Source: Chryseobacterium aahli (GTDB taxonomy: Bacteria; Bacteroidota; Bacteroidia; Flavobacteriales; Weeksellaceae). Taken from it: a DNA stretch of 64,000 nucleotides. The first letter of the stretch is position 1, and the number at the start of each line of letters is the position of its first letter. The stretch spans positions 124,001 through 188,000 of the forward strand of contig NZ_JALDNB010000004.1 of NCBI RefSeq assembly GCF_022699665.1, written 5' to 3'. The position numbers and the translations under genes were made by a program. Shown piece by piece: positions 1 to 9,000 of this stretch. The notes below the pieces were generated by a model that saw only the letters and a list, made by a program, of their open reading frames with translations, was not told the DNA's origin and did no database searches.

Positions 1-2
1 TT

Positions 3-182
3 AAAGATATATTATCCAATACGGAAAATGCAGGTTTGTATCAAACTTTGGCTCTTATTTTCTTTATGTTGTTCTTTATCTGTTTAATTATTTATGTTTT
101 TAGCAGACCTAAAAAATATTACAGAGAAGAAGAGAACGCACCTCTTGGGGATGATGAAGATGATTTTAATTTAAAAGATTAA
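3..182 (+). CDS. ccoQ: CcoQ-like cbb3 oxidase small subunit (5' end outside window)
   Basis: An open frame runs from the window edge to a TAA at 180-182. It encodes one hydrophobic segment (about residues 15-35 of the visible part) followed by SRPKKYYREEE and an acidic tail. A single-span small protein immediately ahead of ccoP is where the CcoQ (FixQ) subunit of cbb3-type cytochrome c oxidase sits; in well-studied systems it stabilises the complex. No start codon is visible, so a few N-terminal residues lie upstream. The identity rests on topology and on the ccoP and ccoG genes that follow. CcoN/CcoO should lie just left of the window. Confidence 0.72.
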   Translation, partial: KDILSNTENAGLYQTLALIFFMLFFICLIIYVFSRPKKYYREEENAPLGDDEDDFNLKD

Positions 183-282
183 ACTATTATTGATTATGAA
201 ATCGCCGTTAGCCTAGTTATTGATAATAACATTTTGACGATGGTGATTTCATATGACATTTAAAAACAATAAACATTCACTT

Positions 283-1161
283 ATGAAACAAAGAACACCG
301 GTTTTTGTAAACATCTTGATAATAATGGGGCTTCTTATAGTTTTTTATTATTTATTTGTTCAAAGCTACTCGTTTTTAGCTTCACCTTATTTCTGGGGAA
401 CTGTAGCAATCAGTGCAATCTTGGCATACATTCACAGTGCAATCGGAGATTTGATTGAAAATAATAAATTCAAAAAATTATCTGACGCAGAAAAAGCAGC
501 GTACTTATCTGAAAAGAAAATTCCTTTCTTAAAGAGACAGTATGACGCAGCTTTCAAAAAGCAGTCTGATACAGAAGAAAAAGATATCCTTATTGACCAT
601 GGTTTCGACGGGATTATGGAGTTAGACAACCAATTACCAAAATGGTGGTTAGGATTATTCTACTTTGGAACTGTATTTTGTGTAGTGTATATTTGTGCAT
701 ATTCTTTCACAGACTTTGCTCACCCATTGAGCGAATATGATGCTGAGTATAAAGAGCAAATGGCATCTATCGAAGAATACAACAAGAGCCAGCCGCCTGT
801 AACAATAGAAACAGCTGTATTTTCTGAAGATAACATCGCTGCAGGTGAAGAAATCTTCAAAAGCAACTGTGTATCATGTCACTCAGACGGTGGTAAAGGA
901 GGTATTGGTCCTAACCTGACAGATAACTTCTGGCACAACCAACCTGAGAAAACATTATTCAAAAACGTATTCCACGTTGTAGAAAATGGTGTAACAGGAA
1001 CTGCAATGCAGGCTTGGGGTAAAAACGGAGTATTAACAGGTACAGACATTCAGAATGTTGCTGCTTACGTTTACCACATCAACCAGGAACTTCCACCAAT
1101 TACAACAGACAAAGGCGGAGCACCAGCTTATGGTGATGAAGCCAAGTGGGAGAAACAGTAA
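283..1161 (+). CDS. ccoP: cbb3-type cytochrome c oxidase subunit III, single-haem CcoP
   Basis: Membrane-anchored c-type cytochrome that passes electrons to the CcoN/CcoO core of cbb3 oxidase, the high-affinity terminal oxidase used at low oxygen. Two hydrophobic segments near the N-terminus are followed by the CcoP N-domain signature around LPKWWLGLFYFGTVF and a third membrane span. One haem-binding CxxCH (CVSCH, residues 196-200) lies in a C-terminal cytochrome c domain; a Met-rich stretch further on could supply the axial ligand. Proteobacterial CcoP carries two CxxCH motifs, this protein only one, which I recall as common in Bacteroidota. An in-frame ATG at 253 would add ten polar residues; I prefer 283 because MKQRTPVF matches the usual family start. 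It is followed by the CcoG gene. Confidence 0.9.
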   Translation: MKQRTPVFVNILIIMGLLIVFYYLFVQSYSFLASPYFWGTVAISAILAYIHSAIGDLIENNKFKKLSDAEKAAYLSEKKIPFLKRQYDAAFKKQSDTEEKDILIDHGFDGIMELDNQLPKWWLGLFYFGTVFCVVYICAYSFTDFAHPLSEYDAEYKEQMASIEEYNKSQPPVTIETAVFSEDNIAAGEEIFKSNCVSCHSDGGKGGIGPNLTDNFWHNQPEKTLFKNVFHVVENGVTGTAMQAWGKNGVLTGTDIQNVAAYVYHINQELPPITTDKGGAPAYGDEAKWEKQ

Positions 1162-1259
1162 TTAAAACTTGAAAATATATGATTAAACATAATTTGTTAT
1201 TAAATTAAAAAATAGTAACGAATTATGTTTTTTCTTTTTTTAAATAAAACCAAACTATA

Positions 1260-2714
1260 ATGTCAGATAAAGAAGAAGATATTCTGCGTGGCGGACAGGG
1301 ACAGGTTTTAGATCCTGAAACCTATAGAGATTCTATAGGAACAATGGAACAATCCGGAAAGAGAAAATGGGTTTTTCCAAAAAAACCAAAAGGTAAATAT
1401 ACCAACTACAGAGACTTTGTAAGTTATTTCTTACTGATTGTCTATTTTACAGTGCCGTTCATCAAGATCAATGGCAATCCTTTCTTTCTGTTTAATGTTA
1501 TCGATAGAGAGTTTTTCATCATTGGACAGCCATTTTATCCGCAAGATTTTTTCATCCTTACTTTAGGAGCTATTGCTTCTCTTATTTTCATTATCATTTT
1601 TACGATTGCATTCGGAAGAATTTTCTGCGGGTGGATATGCCCTCAGACAATTTTTATGGAATCGATATTTCGTAAAATAGAATACTTGATTGAAGGAGAC
1701 AGAAACAAGCAGATGAAGCTGGACAGACAAGAGTGGAACAGCGAAAAAATCTGGAAAAGAAGTTTGAAATGGTCAGTTTACGTTGTGATTTCGCTAATCA
1801 TTACCCACTTTATGTTCATGTACATTGTAGGTTACGAGCAGGTCATCGAGATTATATCAGCAGGGCCATTTGCACATCCAACCAACTTTATTGTAATGAT
1901 TCTCTTTGCCGCAGCATTTTACTTTGTGTTCGCTTGGTTCAGAGAGCAGGTTTGTACATTGGTTTGTCCATACGGAAGATTGCAGGGTGTTTTAATTGAT
2001 AAAGAAACCATCAACGTATTTTACGATTTCAATAGAGGTGAGAACCGTTCTAAATGGAGAAAAGGTGAAGACAGAAAAGCTGCCGGAAAAGGTGACTGTA
2101 TTGACTGTTACCAATGTGTGGTAGTTTGTCCGACAGGAATCGACATTAGAGACGGACAGCAATTAGAATGCATCAACTGTACAGCATGTATCGATGCCTG
2201 TGATGAAGTGATGGAAAAGGTAGGTTTGCCTAAAGGTCTTGTACGTTACGCGTCCGAAAAAGAAATAGAAACCGGAGAACCTTACAAATTTACCGGAAGA
2301 ATGAAAGGCTTTGCCGTAGTTCTAGTTTTATTGGTTGGATTCTTAGGATATTTACTGTCAAGCCGTGGCGAGATGGAAGCAAAATTCATTAAACCAGCCG
2401 GAAGCACATTCTTTGTAAGAGAAGGAAAAATCACCAATACTTACAACTACACTTTCCTGAATAAAACGAACGATAAAAAAATCGTGACCATCAAAGTCAT
2501 TGAACCTGCACAAGGTGAAATCAGCTATAGCGCATCAAGCAAAATTACGGTTGCCAGAGATAAGATTACCAAAGGAACGATTAACATCAGCTTTCCGGAG
2601 AATGCCATGAAACTTTCTAAGCAAAACATCAAAATCGGAGTTTACGATATGAAGGGCGAGCTTATAGATTCTTATGAAACTTATTTCGAAGGACCATTTA
2701 AATTACAATTTTAA
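1260..2714 (+). CDS. ccoG: Cytochrome c oxidase accessory protein CcoG (FixG family)
   Basis: Integral membrane ferredoxin-like protein of the cbb3 assembly cluster; the family is linked to copper reduction for assembly of the CuB centre of CcoN. Visible parts are a hydrophobic N-terminal half with about four to five spans, a CxxxC (CGWICP) inside the membrane region, and a ferredoxin region starting near residue 280 with CIDCYQC and CINCTAC clusters typical of two 4Fe-4S sites. Another span near residue 365 precedes a C-terminal Ig-like periplasmic domain. Its 484 residues match the family. It starts 98 bp after ccoP and ends 12 bp before the FixH-like gene, consistent with one operon. Confidence 0.93.
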   Translation: MSDKEEDILRGGQGQVLDPETYRDSIGTMEQSGKRKWVFPKKPKGKYTNYRDFVSYFLLIVYFTVPFIKINGNPFFLFNVIDREFFIIGQPFYPQDFFILTLGAIASLIFIIIFTIAFGRIFCGWICPQTIFMESIFRKIEYLIEGDRNKQMKLDRQEWNSEKIWKRSLKWSVYVVISLIITHFMFMYIVGYEQVIEIISAGPFAHPTNFIVMILFAAAFYFVFAWFREQVCTLVCPYGRLQGVLIDKETINVFYDFNRGENRSKWRKGEDRKAAGKGDCIDCYQCVVVCPTGIDIRDGQQLECINCTACIDACDEVMEKVGLPKGLVRYASEKEIETGEPYKFTGRMKGFAVVLVLLVGFLGYLLSSRGEMEAKFIKPAGSTFFVREGKITNTYNYTFLNKTNDKKIVTIKVIEPAQGEISYSASSKITVARDKITKGTINISFPENAMKLSKQNIKIGVYDMKGELIDSYETYFEGPFKLQF

Positions 2715-2726
2715 TTTTTTTAAAGA

Positions 2727-3179
2727 ATGAAAAATTTCACTTGGGGACACGGCGTATTTTTAGCGCTCGGTTCTTTTATCATATTTATTTTATCAATGCT
2801 TTTTTTATTTCCGAACGGACAGAAGAACTCGGAAATGGTAACTGATAAGTATTACGAAGAAGAATTAGAATACCAATCAGTAATCGATGCAAAGAAAAGA
2901 GCAGATACCATTAAAGAAAAACCGGCATTTTCTCAAAATGCTGAGGGAATTAAATTAACCTTCCCTGCAACCATCAACAACGCAAATTCAAATATTAAAT
3001 TTGTGCTGAACAGATCAGATGATCAGAATTTAGATATCAAAAGATCTGAGCAACTTGACGCCAATCAGTCATTTTCTATTCCTGCAAGAGTTTTAACGAA
3101 AGGAAATTATACTTTGCGATTGATGTGGACTACCAACAAGACAGACTACCGACTCGATTATGATGTAATATGGAAATAG
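2727..3179 (+). CDS. ccoH: FixH/CcoH-like cbb3 oxidase assembly protein
   Basis: A 150-residue protein with one N-terminal membrane span (about residues 9-30) and a periplasmic domain of beta-strand character, the usual FixH shape. It carries a KYYEEELEYQ stretch just after the membrane span, typical of Bacteroidota FixH. Members are needed for assembly or stability of the cbb3 oxidase. The gene starts 12 bp after ccoG and its last 10 bases overlap the next gene, so the four genes are probably co-transcribed and translationally coupled. Identity comes from family recognition plus position; sequence conservation in FixH is low. Confidence 0.82.
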   Translation: MKNFTWGHGVFLALGSFIIFILSMLFLFPNGQKNSEMVTDKYYEEELEYQSVIDAKKRADTIKEKPAFSQNAEGIKLTFPATINNANSNIKFVLNRSDDQNLDIKRSEQLDANQSFSIPARVLTKGNYTLRLMWTTNKTDYRLDYDVIWK

Positions 3180-3934
3180 CATTTGTGGTATCGGCGATTG
3201 CTTTAGGCTTTGCTTCCGGTTTCCATTGTATCGGAATGTGCGGCCCGATTGCTTTGTCAATGGGATTAACCAAAAAACAAGCGACCAATTTTTATCTTCA
3301 AAACTTAACCTATCAGTTCGGAAGAATTTTCACCTATTCATTATTGGGTGGAATTTTAGGAATTATCGGTGAAGGATTTGAGATGGCAGGTTTTCAGCAG
3401 TATTTAACGATTGCTGTGGGAGTTTTATTAATTGTGATGGCCTTATTTTCATTTGGAGGAAAAGACTTTGCTTCAAAAATTCCTTTTTTATCTAAATTTC
3501 TATTCTCAGTAAAATCAAACTTAGGAAAACTTTTACAGAAAGCAGATTACCGCTCAAGATTCACCACAGGAGTTCTCAATGGCTTTCTTCCCTGCGGAAT
3601 GGTTTACATGGCATTAACGGCAAGCTTAGCAGCCGGAGGAATCTTACAGGGAGCTTCATATATGGCTTTATTCGGTTTAGGCACCCTTCCATTCATGTTT
3701 GCAGTAGTTTTAGTCGGAAACCTTATGAATCAAGCTTTCAGACTTAAAATTTTAAAAGCAGTTCCGGTCATTATGATTATTTTGGGAGGATTATTTATTC
3801 TGAGAGGTTTAGAGTTGGGAATTCCGTACATCTCTCCAAGAGCTGAAGCAATGACCATTTCAAAAGACAATGTAGGTGAATGTCATTTGCCGGGAGATCA
3901 CAGCACGCATCCTCATAATGCGAATTGCCATTGA
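3170..3934 (+). CDS. Sulfite exporter TauE/SafE-family (UreH-like) membrane protein
   Basis: A 254-residue polytopic membrane protein with about six spans. The N-terminus has the GFHCIGMCGP motif and a related GFLPCGMVY motif is repeated near residue 140; such Cys/Pro-containing half-repeats mark the DsbD-like/UreH-like branch usually annotated TauE/SafE. It ends in a His-rich tail (HLPGDHSTHPHNANCH), which suggests metal binding. Genes of this type recur directly behind ccoGH, which suggests a role in metal (probably copper) handling for cbb3 assembly; that role is inference. It overlaps the FixH-like gene by 10 bp and is the last gene of the operon. Confidence 0.85.
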   Translation: MEIAFVVSAIALGFASGFHCIGMCGPIALSMGLTKKQATNFYLQNLTYQFGRIFTYSLLGGILGIIGEGFEMAGFQQYLTIAVGVLLIVMALFSFGGKDFASKIPFLSKFLFSVKSNLGKLLQKADYRSRFTTGVLNGFLPCGMVYMALTASLAAGGILQGASYMALFGLGTLPFMFAVVLVGNLMNQAFRLKILKAVPVIMIILGGLFILRGLELGIPYISPRAEAMTISKDNVGECHLPGDHSTHPHNANCH

Positions 3935-3949
3935 TTTATCATTGAAGTG

Positions 3950-4201
3950 ATTATCTTTGCTGATAAATTGGTTTTTGTCGCTAAACATTTCGGGATTTCC
4001 GTTGACGATATTATTTTCTTCAATGGAAAAAAATAATGTTCCCCACGAAGTTTCTATAGAAGATACCGCAGTTCTGGAACAACTAAAATTAATTAACGAA
4101 CTCGACACCGAAGAAAAAACATTCTCCTAAAGCTTATTGAAACTTTCGTTTCTAAAAAACGTTTTAAAGATTATCTGCAGAAAAATATTGCTGCGATGTA
4201 A
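3950..4201 (+). pseudogene. Remnant of an XRE-family helix-turn-helix regulator (C-terminal part, frameshifted)
   Basis: Three successive reading frames join into one recognisable protein tail. FVAKHFGISVDDIIFFNGKK ends at a TAA near 4034; one frame over NVPHEVSIEDTAVLEQLKLI continues to a stop near 4128; a further shift gives KLIETFVSKKRFKDYLQKN and ends at TAA 4199-4201. This matches the C-terminal half of a small (about 125-residue) XRE regulator common in Chryseobacterium, as I remember it. The DNA-binding N-terminus is absent; the DNA upstream is the tail of the SafE-like gene. A 5' truncation plus two frameshifts means no functional product. It fills most of the gap before the toxin locus. 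Confidence 0.7.
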
Positions 4202-4240
4202 ACACAAAAAACCTCACAAATTGCGAGGTTCTTTGTGTTT
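4201..4240. terminator. Hairpin terminator, probably bidirectional
   Basis: Nested inverted repeats AACACAAA/TTTGTGTT and AACCTC/GAGGTT form a long stem. It sits between the plus-strand cbb3 operon with its pseudogene remnant and the minus-strand toxin locus, where a convergent terminator is expected. Confidence 0.7.
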
Positions 4241-4254
4241 ACAAAGGGGTTATT

Positions 4255-4611
4255 TCATTTAAATTTAAAAAAGGTGTATTTAAAAAATATTCCATTCTTT
4301 TTTTTTAAAATTAGAGTATCTTGAAATGGCTCTTTAATAATACTATCACCTTTTTTTACTGTAAAAAGGAAAATATTATTTTCATTTAAATTACTGGTCG
4401 TCGGATAAAAAACAACTGTTTTATTATCTAATTGCAATTTTACTCCTCTAGCATATTCTTTTGCTTCTATAACCGTACCCTTTAAATCACTCTTAATAAA
4501 ATATTCATAATTATGTTGATCTCTGTTGTCCATTGAATTACTGGCATAACAAAAACATAATATTAGTATTATAAATATTGTTATGAAAAAAAATATTTTC
4601 TTGTTCGTCAT
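4255..4611 (-). CDS. Small membrane-anchored protein, candidate immunity partner of the orphan RHS tip
   Basis: A 118-residue protein with a strongly hydrophobic N-terminus (about residues 5-24, ending near CFCYAS, which could be a lipobox or a membrane anchor), then a small basic domain of probable beta strands. I do not recognise a family. Its start overlaps the stop of the RHS-tip gene by 4 bp (4608-4611), giving tight translational coupling. A small gene directly behind a polymorphic toxin tip is the standard position of an immunity gene, so that role is inferred from context alone. The membrane anchor would place it in the periplasm or envelope. It is the last gene of the locus, just ahead of the terminator. 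Confidence 0.55.
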   Translation of the reverse strand: MTNKKIFFFITIFIILILCFCYASNSMDNRDQHNYEYFIKSDLKGTVIEAKEYARGVKLQLDNKTVVFYPTTSNLNENNIFLFTVKKGDSIIKEPFQDTLILKKKNGIFFKYTFFKFK

Positions 4612-5528
4612 TTCTTATAAAAATCTTTAATTAAATAAGTATTTGATACTCCAGCAGAAGCATTAATTGGTACAGGTTCCAATGGAAGTCCTCCACCAGC
4701 ATTTAACTGTGTGCCAAATATGAAACCTCCGTTTACTTTTGTCGCCGTACCTGTTACTCCAATTTCTCCTCCAGCAGTTAATGAACCAGCGACCCATCCT
4801 GTAGGAACATCACCATTCCTAGTATTAGTAACCAACATACTTCTCGTAATATCAGACGCATTTCCTGTATAATTAGCATTGCCCACATTAATAGTTAGAT
4901 CCAAATTATAGCCTGCGCCAACCGAGGGAGTTGTTGTGATAGCAGGTAAAAAACTAGCTTCAGGTCCGTGCAATACCCAATTTGCTTCAAAACTTGTTCC
5001 TCCTCCAGCTGTAGAAATTCCAGAAAATCCACCACCAACATTAACAAAATCTCCGGTAAATCCTCTTACAGCATCACTGTCCCAATTAATTAAACCAGCA
5101 TCACCAGAAGCATTTACTATTGCTTCCCAAGGATTTCGAGAAGTTATTGTTCTTCCGAAAGAGGTGGTTGTAGAATACCCATTTGTAACTGTCTCCCCGT
5201 TTTTAGTAATACTTCCGTCACTGTTTAAAATATTATTATTGCCACCTCCACTTATGGAAATAGAACCTCCATTCGCCTTTTGAGTAAGGTTGGTTTGCCC
5301 AGCTCTTTCTGCACTTCCATCATGCCATGCAATATTACCTGTTTCGTTATCTTCATACCAATCTTCTAATCTTCCATCTGGATCAATAAATCTCATAGGA
5401 TTGTCATAAGCATAACGATACGGAGACCAAGCTCTGTTAACTTCCGCTAGCGGATCAACAACGCCCCATCTCCCAATATCCGGCATATAAAATCTAGCGC
5501 CGTAATCATACATTCCGATCTCTTGCAA
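4608..5528 (-). CDS. Orphan RHS C-terminal module: core end plus variable tip
   Basis: The frame begins inside the conserved end of an RHS core: residues 6-53 hold [19 protein letters not shown] and the closing DPDGR, closely paralleling the core of the full-length RHS gene upstream (DPDGR at its residue 906). After DPDGR the two diverge completely: here a 253-residue Gly/Asn/Thr-rich tip of unknown activity. No ATG precedes the core motif; the only start at this end is a TTG inside the core, and the codon frame upstream carries a TAA (around 5541-5543) where the full protein reads through. It therefore looks like a displaced tip cassette, expressible only after recombination onto the intact RHS gene or from the TTG. 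A small gene overlaps its stop by 4 bp. Confidence 0.7.
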   Translation of the reverse strand: MQEIGMYDYGARFYMPDIGRWGVVDPLAEVNRAWSPYRYAYDNPMRFIDPDGRLEDWYEDNETGNIAWHDGSAERAGQTNLTQKANGGSISISGGGNNNILNSDGSITKNGETVTNGYSTTTSFGRTITSRNPWEAIVNASGDAGLINWDSDAVRGFTGDFVNVGGGFSGISTAGGGTSFEANWVLHGPEASFLPAITTTPSVGAGYNLDLTINVGNANYTGNASDITRSMLVTNTRNGDVPTGWVAGSLTAGGEIGVTGTATKVNGGFIFGTQLNAGGGLPLEPVPINASAGVSNTYLIKDFYKK

Positions 5529-5636
5529 CTCATTAACGTTGTACTTTTACTGGTAATTACTCTCAACTTACTATGGTTTTGTTTATCTACCATACAATGC
5601 AATCTTTCGGCAACAGGAAATCTATCTAACTAGAAT

Positions 5637-6050
5637 TCACTGTTGATTTGGAGGTAATTTATATTCCTTCAATATGATTCTTTTTGAAGTTTCGGATATC
5701 TTAGAGGCCATCCCTTTATTCTTATACCTCCAAAATTCTAGGCTGTTATCTGCAAATAATGTGTCCTTTTCAATAATAAATCCAAAAGTATAATTACCAT
5801 CATCAGGGACAATGATTTGATTTTTTAATATTATCTGATTCTTAATAATAGAAATATCATTTTTTAAATCTTTACTTTTAATTGGAACTGTTGTCATGTC
5901 ATAGTCTTTCATGAAGAACATCTGTAAAGATGATCCCCATGTATAGTTTTGACTAATATTTAAACCATTATAATAATGCAGTGTTACTAATTGATTACAA
6001 CAAGATGTAAAGATTAAACATATAAACAATAAATATGTGCTTTTTATCAT
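5637..6050 (-). CDS. Small lipoprotein, candidate immunity protein for the RHS toxin
   Basis: A 137-residue protein with a lipoprotein signal peptide: hydrophobic start, then FTSCC at residues 14-18, so lipidation at Cys17 or Cys18 is likely. The rest is a small soluble domain of no family I recognise. Its ATG lies two bases after the stop of the full-length RHS gene, so the two are almost certainly co-translated. A small gene directly behind an RHS toxin is typically the cognate immunity gene. A lipid anchor implies protection in the periplasm rather than the cytoplasm. The function is contextual inference; the signal sequence and coupling are seen directly. Confidence 0.6.
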   Translation of the reverse strand: MIKSTYLLFICLIFTSCCNQLVTLHYYNGLNISQNYTWGSSLQMFFMKDYDMTTVPIKSKDLKNDISIIKNQIILKNQIIVPDDGNYTFGFIIEKDTLFADNSLEFWRYKNKGMASKISETSKRIILKEYKLPPNQQ

Positions 6051-6052
6051 AA

Positions 6053-9000
6053 TTATGGATTTGATGGAGGTTTAATTTTTGTGGAAGTTACATTTTCTAC
6101 AGGATATGGTATTATTGAATAATTAGTTCTATAATCTTCTCCAAGTTTTTTATTCATTTGATTACCTAATTTAACAGTGGTAAACTCTTCTTCTTCATTT
6201 TTAAATCCAATATTCAAACCTTCTGGATTAAAAATATTTTTTTCCTTCTTTCCAGCGTAGTCGTTTAGCCTTCTTTTTCCATAATTCGAAGTATCTAAAA
6301 GATCACCCCAACCATGAATAATTTCATGTCCGAGCCTTGAAGTTGGACTATTATATCCTAAATTACCTGGTTCTCTTGTTGATTTGGCACCATCTTTTCT
6401 AAATCTTACACCTTCTGATGTATTAAATTTCACAGAATTTAAGTTAGGATTATATTCATTAGGCTCACCGTTTTTTGTTTGCTCTAAAATGGTAAATGTA
6501 TTTTTCTTATCATTAATCATTTCATCCATGATATTAACAGTTTTCGCTTCTTTACCTTCGCCGATAGTAACATTAAGAGCTCCTGAAGAATATAAATGGT
6601 CTAAAGCTTTAAAGACATTTGCGTCGAAATCATTATATTTACTGTAATCTCTCTTCTTGTCATATGTATAGATATGATCTCCAAATCTAATATCACGACC
6701 ATCAGGGTCAGTAAAAATTATGGGATTATTTACTGCATAATTATATGGAGAATGTCTTCTATGTTTCTCCGCCAGCGGATCTATCACACCCCATCTTCCA
6801 ATGTCAGGCATATACATCCTCGCCCCATAATCATACATCCCTGTTTCCGCTTGCAATTCTTTACCGTTATACTCATATTGATAATTTGGGTTTTCACCAG
6901 GATTATATCCGTCATGCTTTAATCCAAAAGGATAATAGATGTTTTCTTCAAGAACTCCTATGCTGCTGCCATTGTGGAGGTAACTTAATCTTGTATTTCC
7001 TAAATGGTCTGTATAATTGTAAATATACTTATTTTTCACAAAATCAAAATACCCTTCTGAAGTGGGGACAAATTGAATTATATTGTCAATATATTGAAAC
7101 CCGTCGAGATAATCTGTCTTTTTGATGATTACAGCCTGTGTTTTTCCTGAAAAATAAGTGTGGGTTTTCTTTATTTTTGTGCCGTCTGCACGATAGGTGT
7201 AGAGCGTATTTTTATAAATATCTTCCCAAAACCTTGTGATAAATTGATCGAATTTAATATAATTAGGAAGGTTCAAAAAGTTGTAATCAATCTGTAAGAT
7301 ACCTTTGTCAACATGATCTTTCATATTCCCATTAAAATCGTAGTTTATTAGATTACCAGAAGTATCAGGATAGCCTAAATAATTTGACGATGCATCTGCA
7401 ACAGAATTAAGTCTGTTTCCTGTATAATTATACGTAAGATCGTCTATAAGCTCTGCTCCTACATAAGCTGCATTCCTGTTTCTTTTCAGTGTTCCAATAT
7501 TACCATTAAGATCATAGCTCAATTCTTCGTTGAAGTATCCATTTTGGGGAACAGAGGTGTCAGGTTCAGCATATGAACCTTTTTTCAGCCTGTTTAATGC
7601 ATCATACTGATATGAGTATCTTTTTAAAACACCATCATTCGCAGATTTCCAGTCAACTTCTGCAATGTTGCCATTATATCTACCTGTAGCATTATTGGTA
7701 TATACAGGGTTGTGGTATTTTATTTGATATCCAAACAATTTTCCGTTTAGATTTGCAGGATCATTAATCTGCGTCATCCACCCACGGATATTGTAAGCAT
7801 AATCAACTGTCTGAATTCCGCTTCCCAAACTTGCTCCGCCTACTTTTTTGTTTTTCAACTGCGAAAGTTCATTGTAGTCGTTCTGAGCAAGGTATTCAAG
7901 AGGATTGCTATCAACCTGATGGGTGTGGGTAAGCAGTCTGTTCTGATGATCGTAGGTGAAATTCTCAGTAATTACACGCTCTGTATCAGAATCTAATCGT
8001 TTATGTTTTGTAATTGCCTGTTTTGGTACTCCTGAAAAATCTAGTAAAGATTCGGTTTTGGTATAACCACCCAGATGATTTACAGAATGGCTTGCAACAG
8101 GCCTTCCTTTGGTGTCATACCAGGTGTAGCTTTTTGTCCAATTGTCATCTTCAATATTCTTTACATAAGAAGCAACAGGTAGTGTTTTTGTACTGATGTT
8201 GTATAGCTGTGCATTTTCGTGCAGTATATTCTGTCCTAAAACCTGCGTAGGTATTGCAGGGCTTCCTACAGGATAAATATCATAATAATTTACCGTCAAT
8301 ATAGTTTCTATCTGATTGTACAGATCATTTGTATAATAAATCTGCATACCATTTCTGGTAAATCCTGTATTGTTTCTTGATTCAGTGATAACATACTGAT
8401 TGGTTATATTCTGTAATCCTGCACGAGTTTGATTTGGAAGTGGCATCAATCCTGTATAAATCACTCTTCCAAATGTATCATATTTTGTAACAACCCATTT
8501 TGAGGTTTGCCTTAGATTAGCATCTTGTGTTGCCACCAATCGGTCAGCCTTGTCATAGACCATATATTCCCATCCTTTTCCGGGAAGCTTTTTTTCTACC
8601 AAACGGTTTCTGCCATCGTACCGATATTGATAATAGAGGTTTTCTACTGTCGATGATTCTACAGTAGGTGCCGAAGCTAATGGTGGAATAACAAATGCAA
8701 GCTGATTATATTCGTTATACACATAATAGGTATCTGTATTTTCTGTAGCACTCAGAACTTTTCTCAAGAGAAGAGTCTGCCCTTGTCCGTTTTTAAATTC
8801 TATGGTTTTGTTTCCGTCTTCATCAGTTACCGTATTCTTGTATAATTGTGAAGGCTGGAAATATTGAAGGAGCTGAACAGCGGTTTGCGTTCTGCCTTCG
8901 ACCCATGTTGTAGTAGTTTCATATTTTCTTACATAGTCGCTAGCTACGTTGGCGTCATAATCAAATTTGATGGGTTTACTAGTCCAGTCGTTTCCTACTT

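Noticed and set aside
253-282. Longer start for ccoP at 253
   Set aside because: It adds ten polar residues ahead of the family-typical MKQRTPVF; nothing upstream supports it.
3860-4108. 82-residue minus-strand frame over the regulator remnant
   Set aside because: The plus strand of the same DNA matches an XRE regulator tail in three frames; the minus frame is a shadow with no recognisable features.
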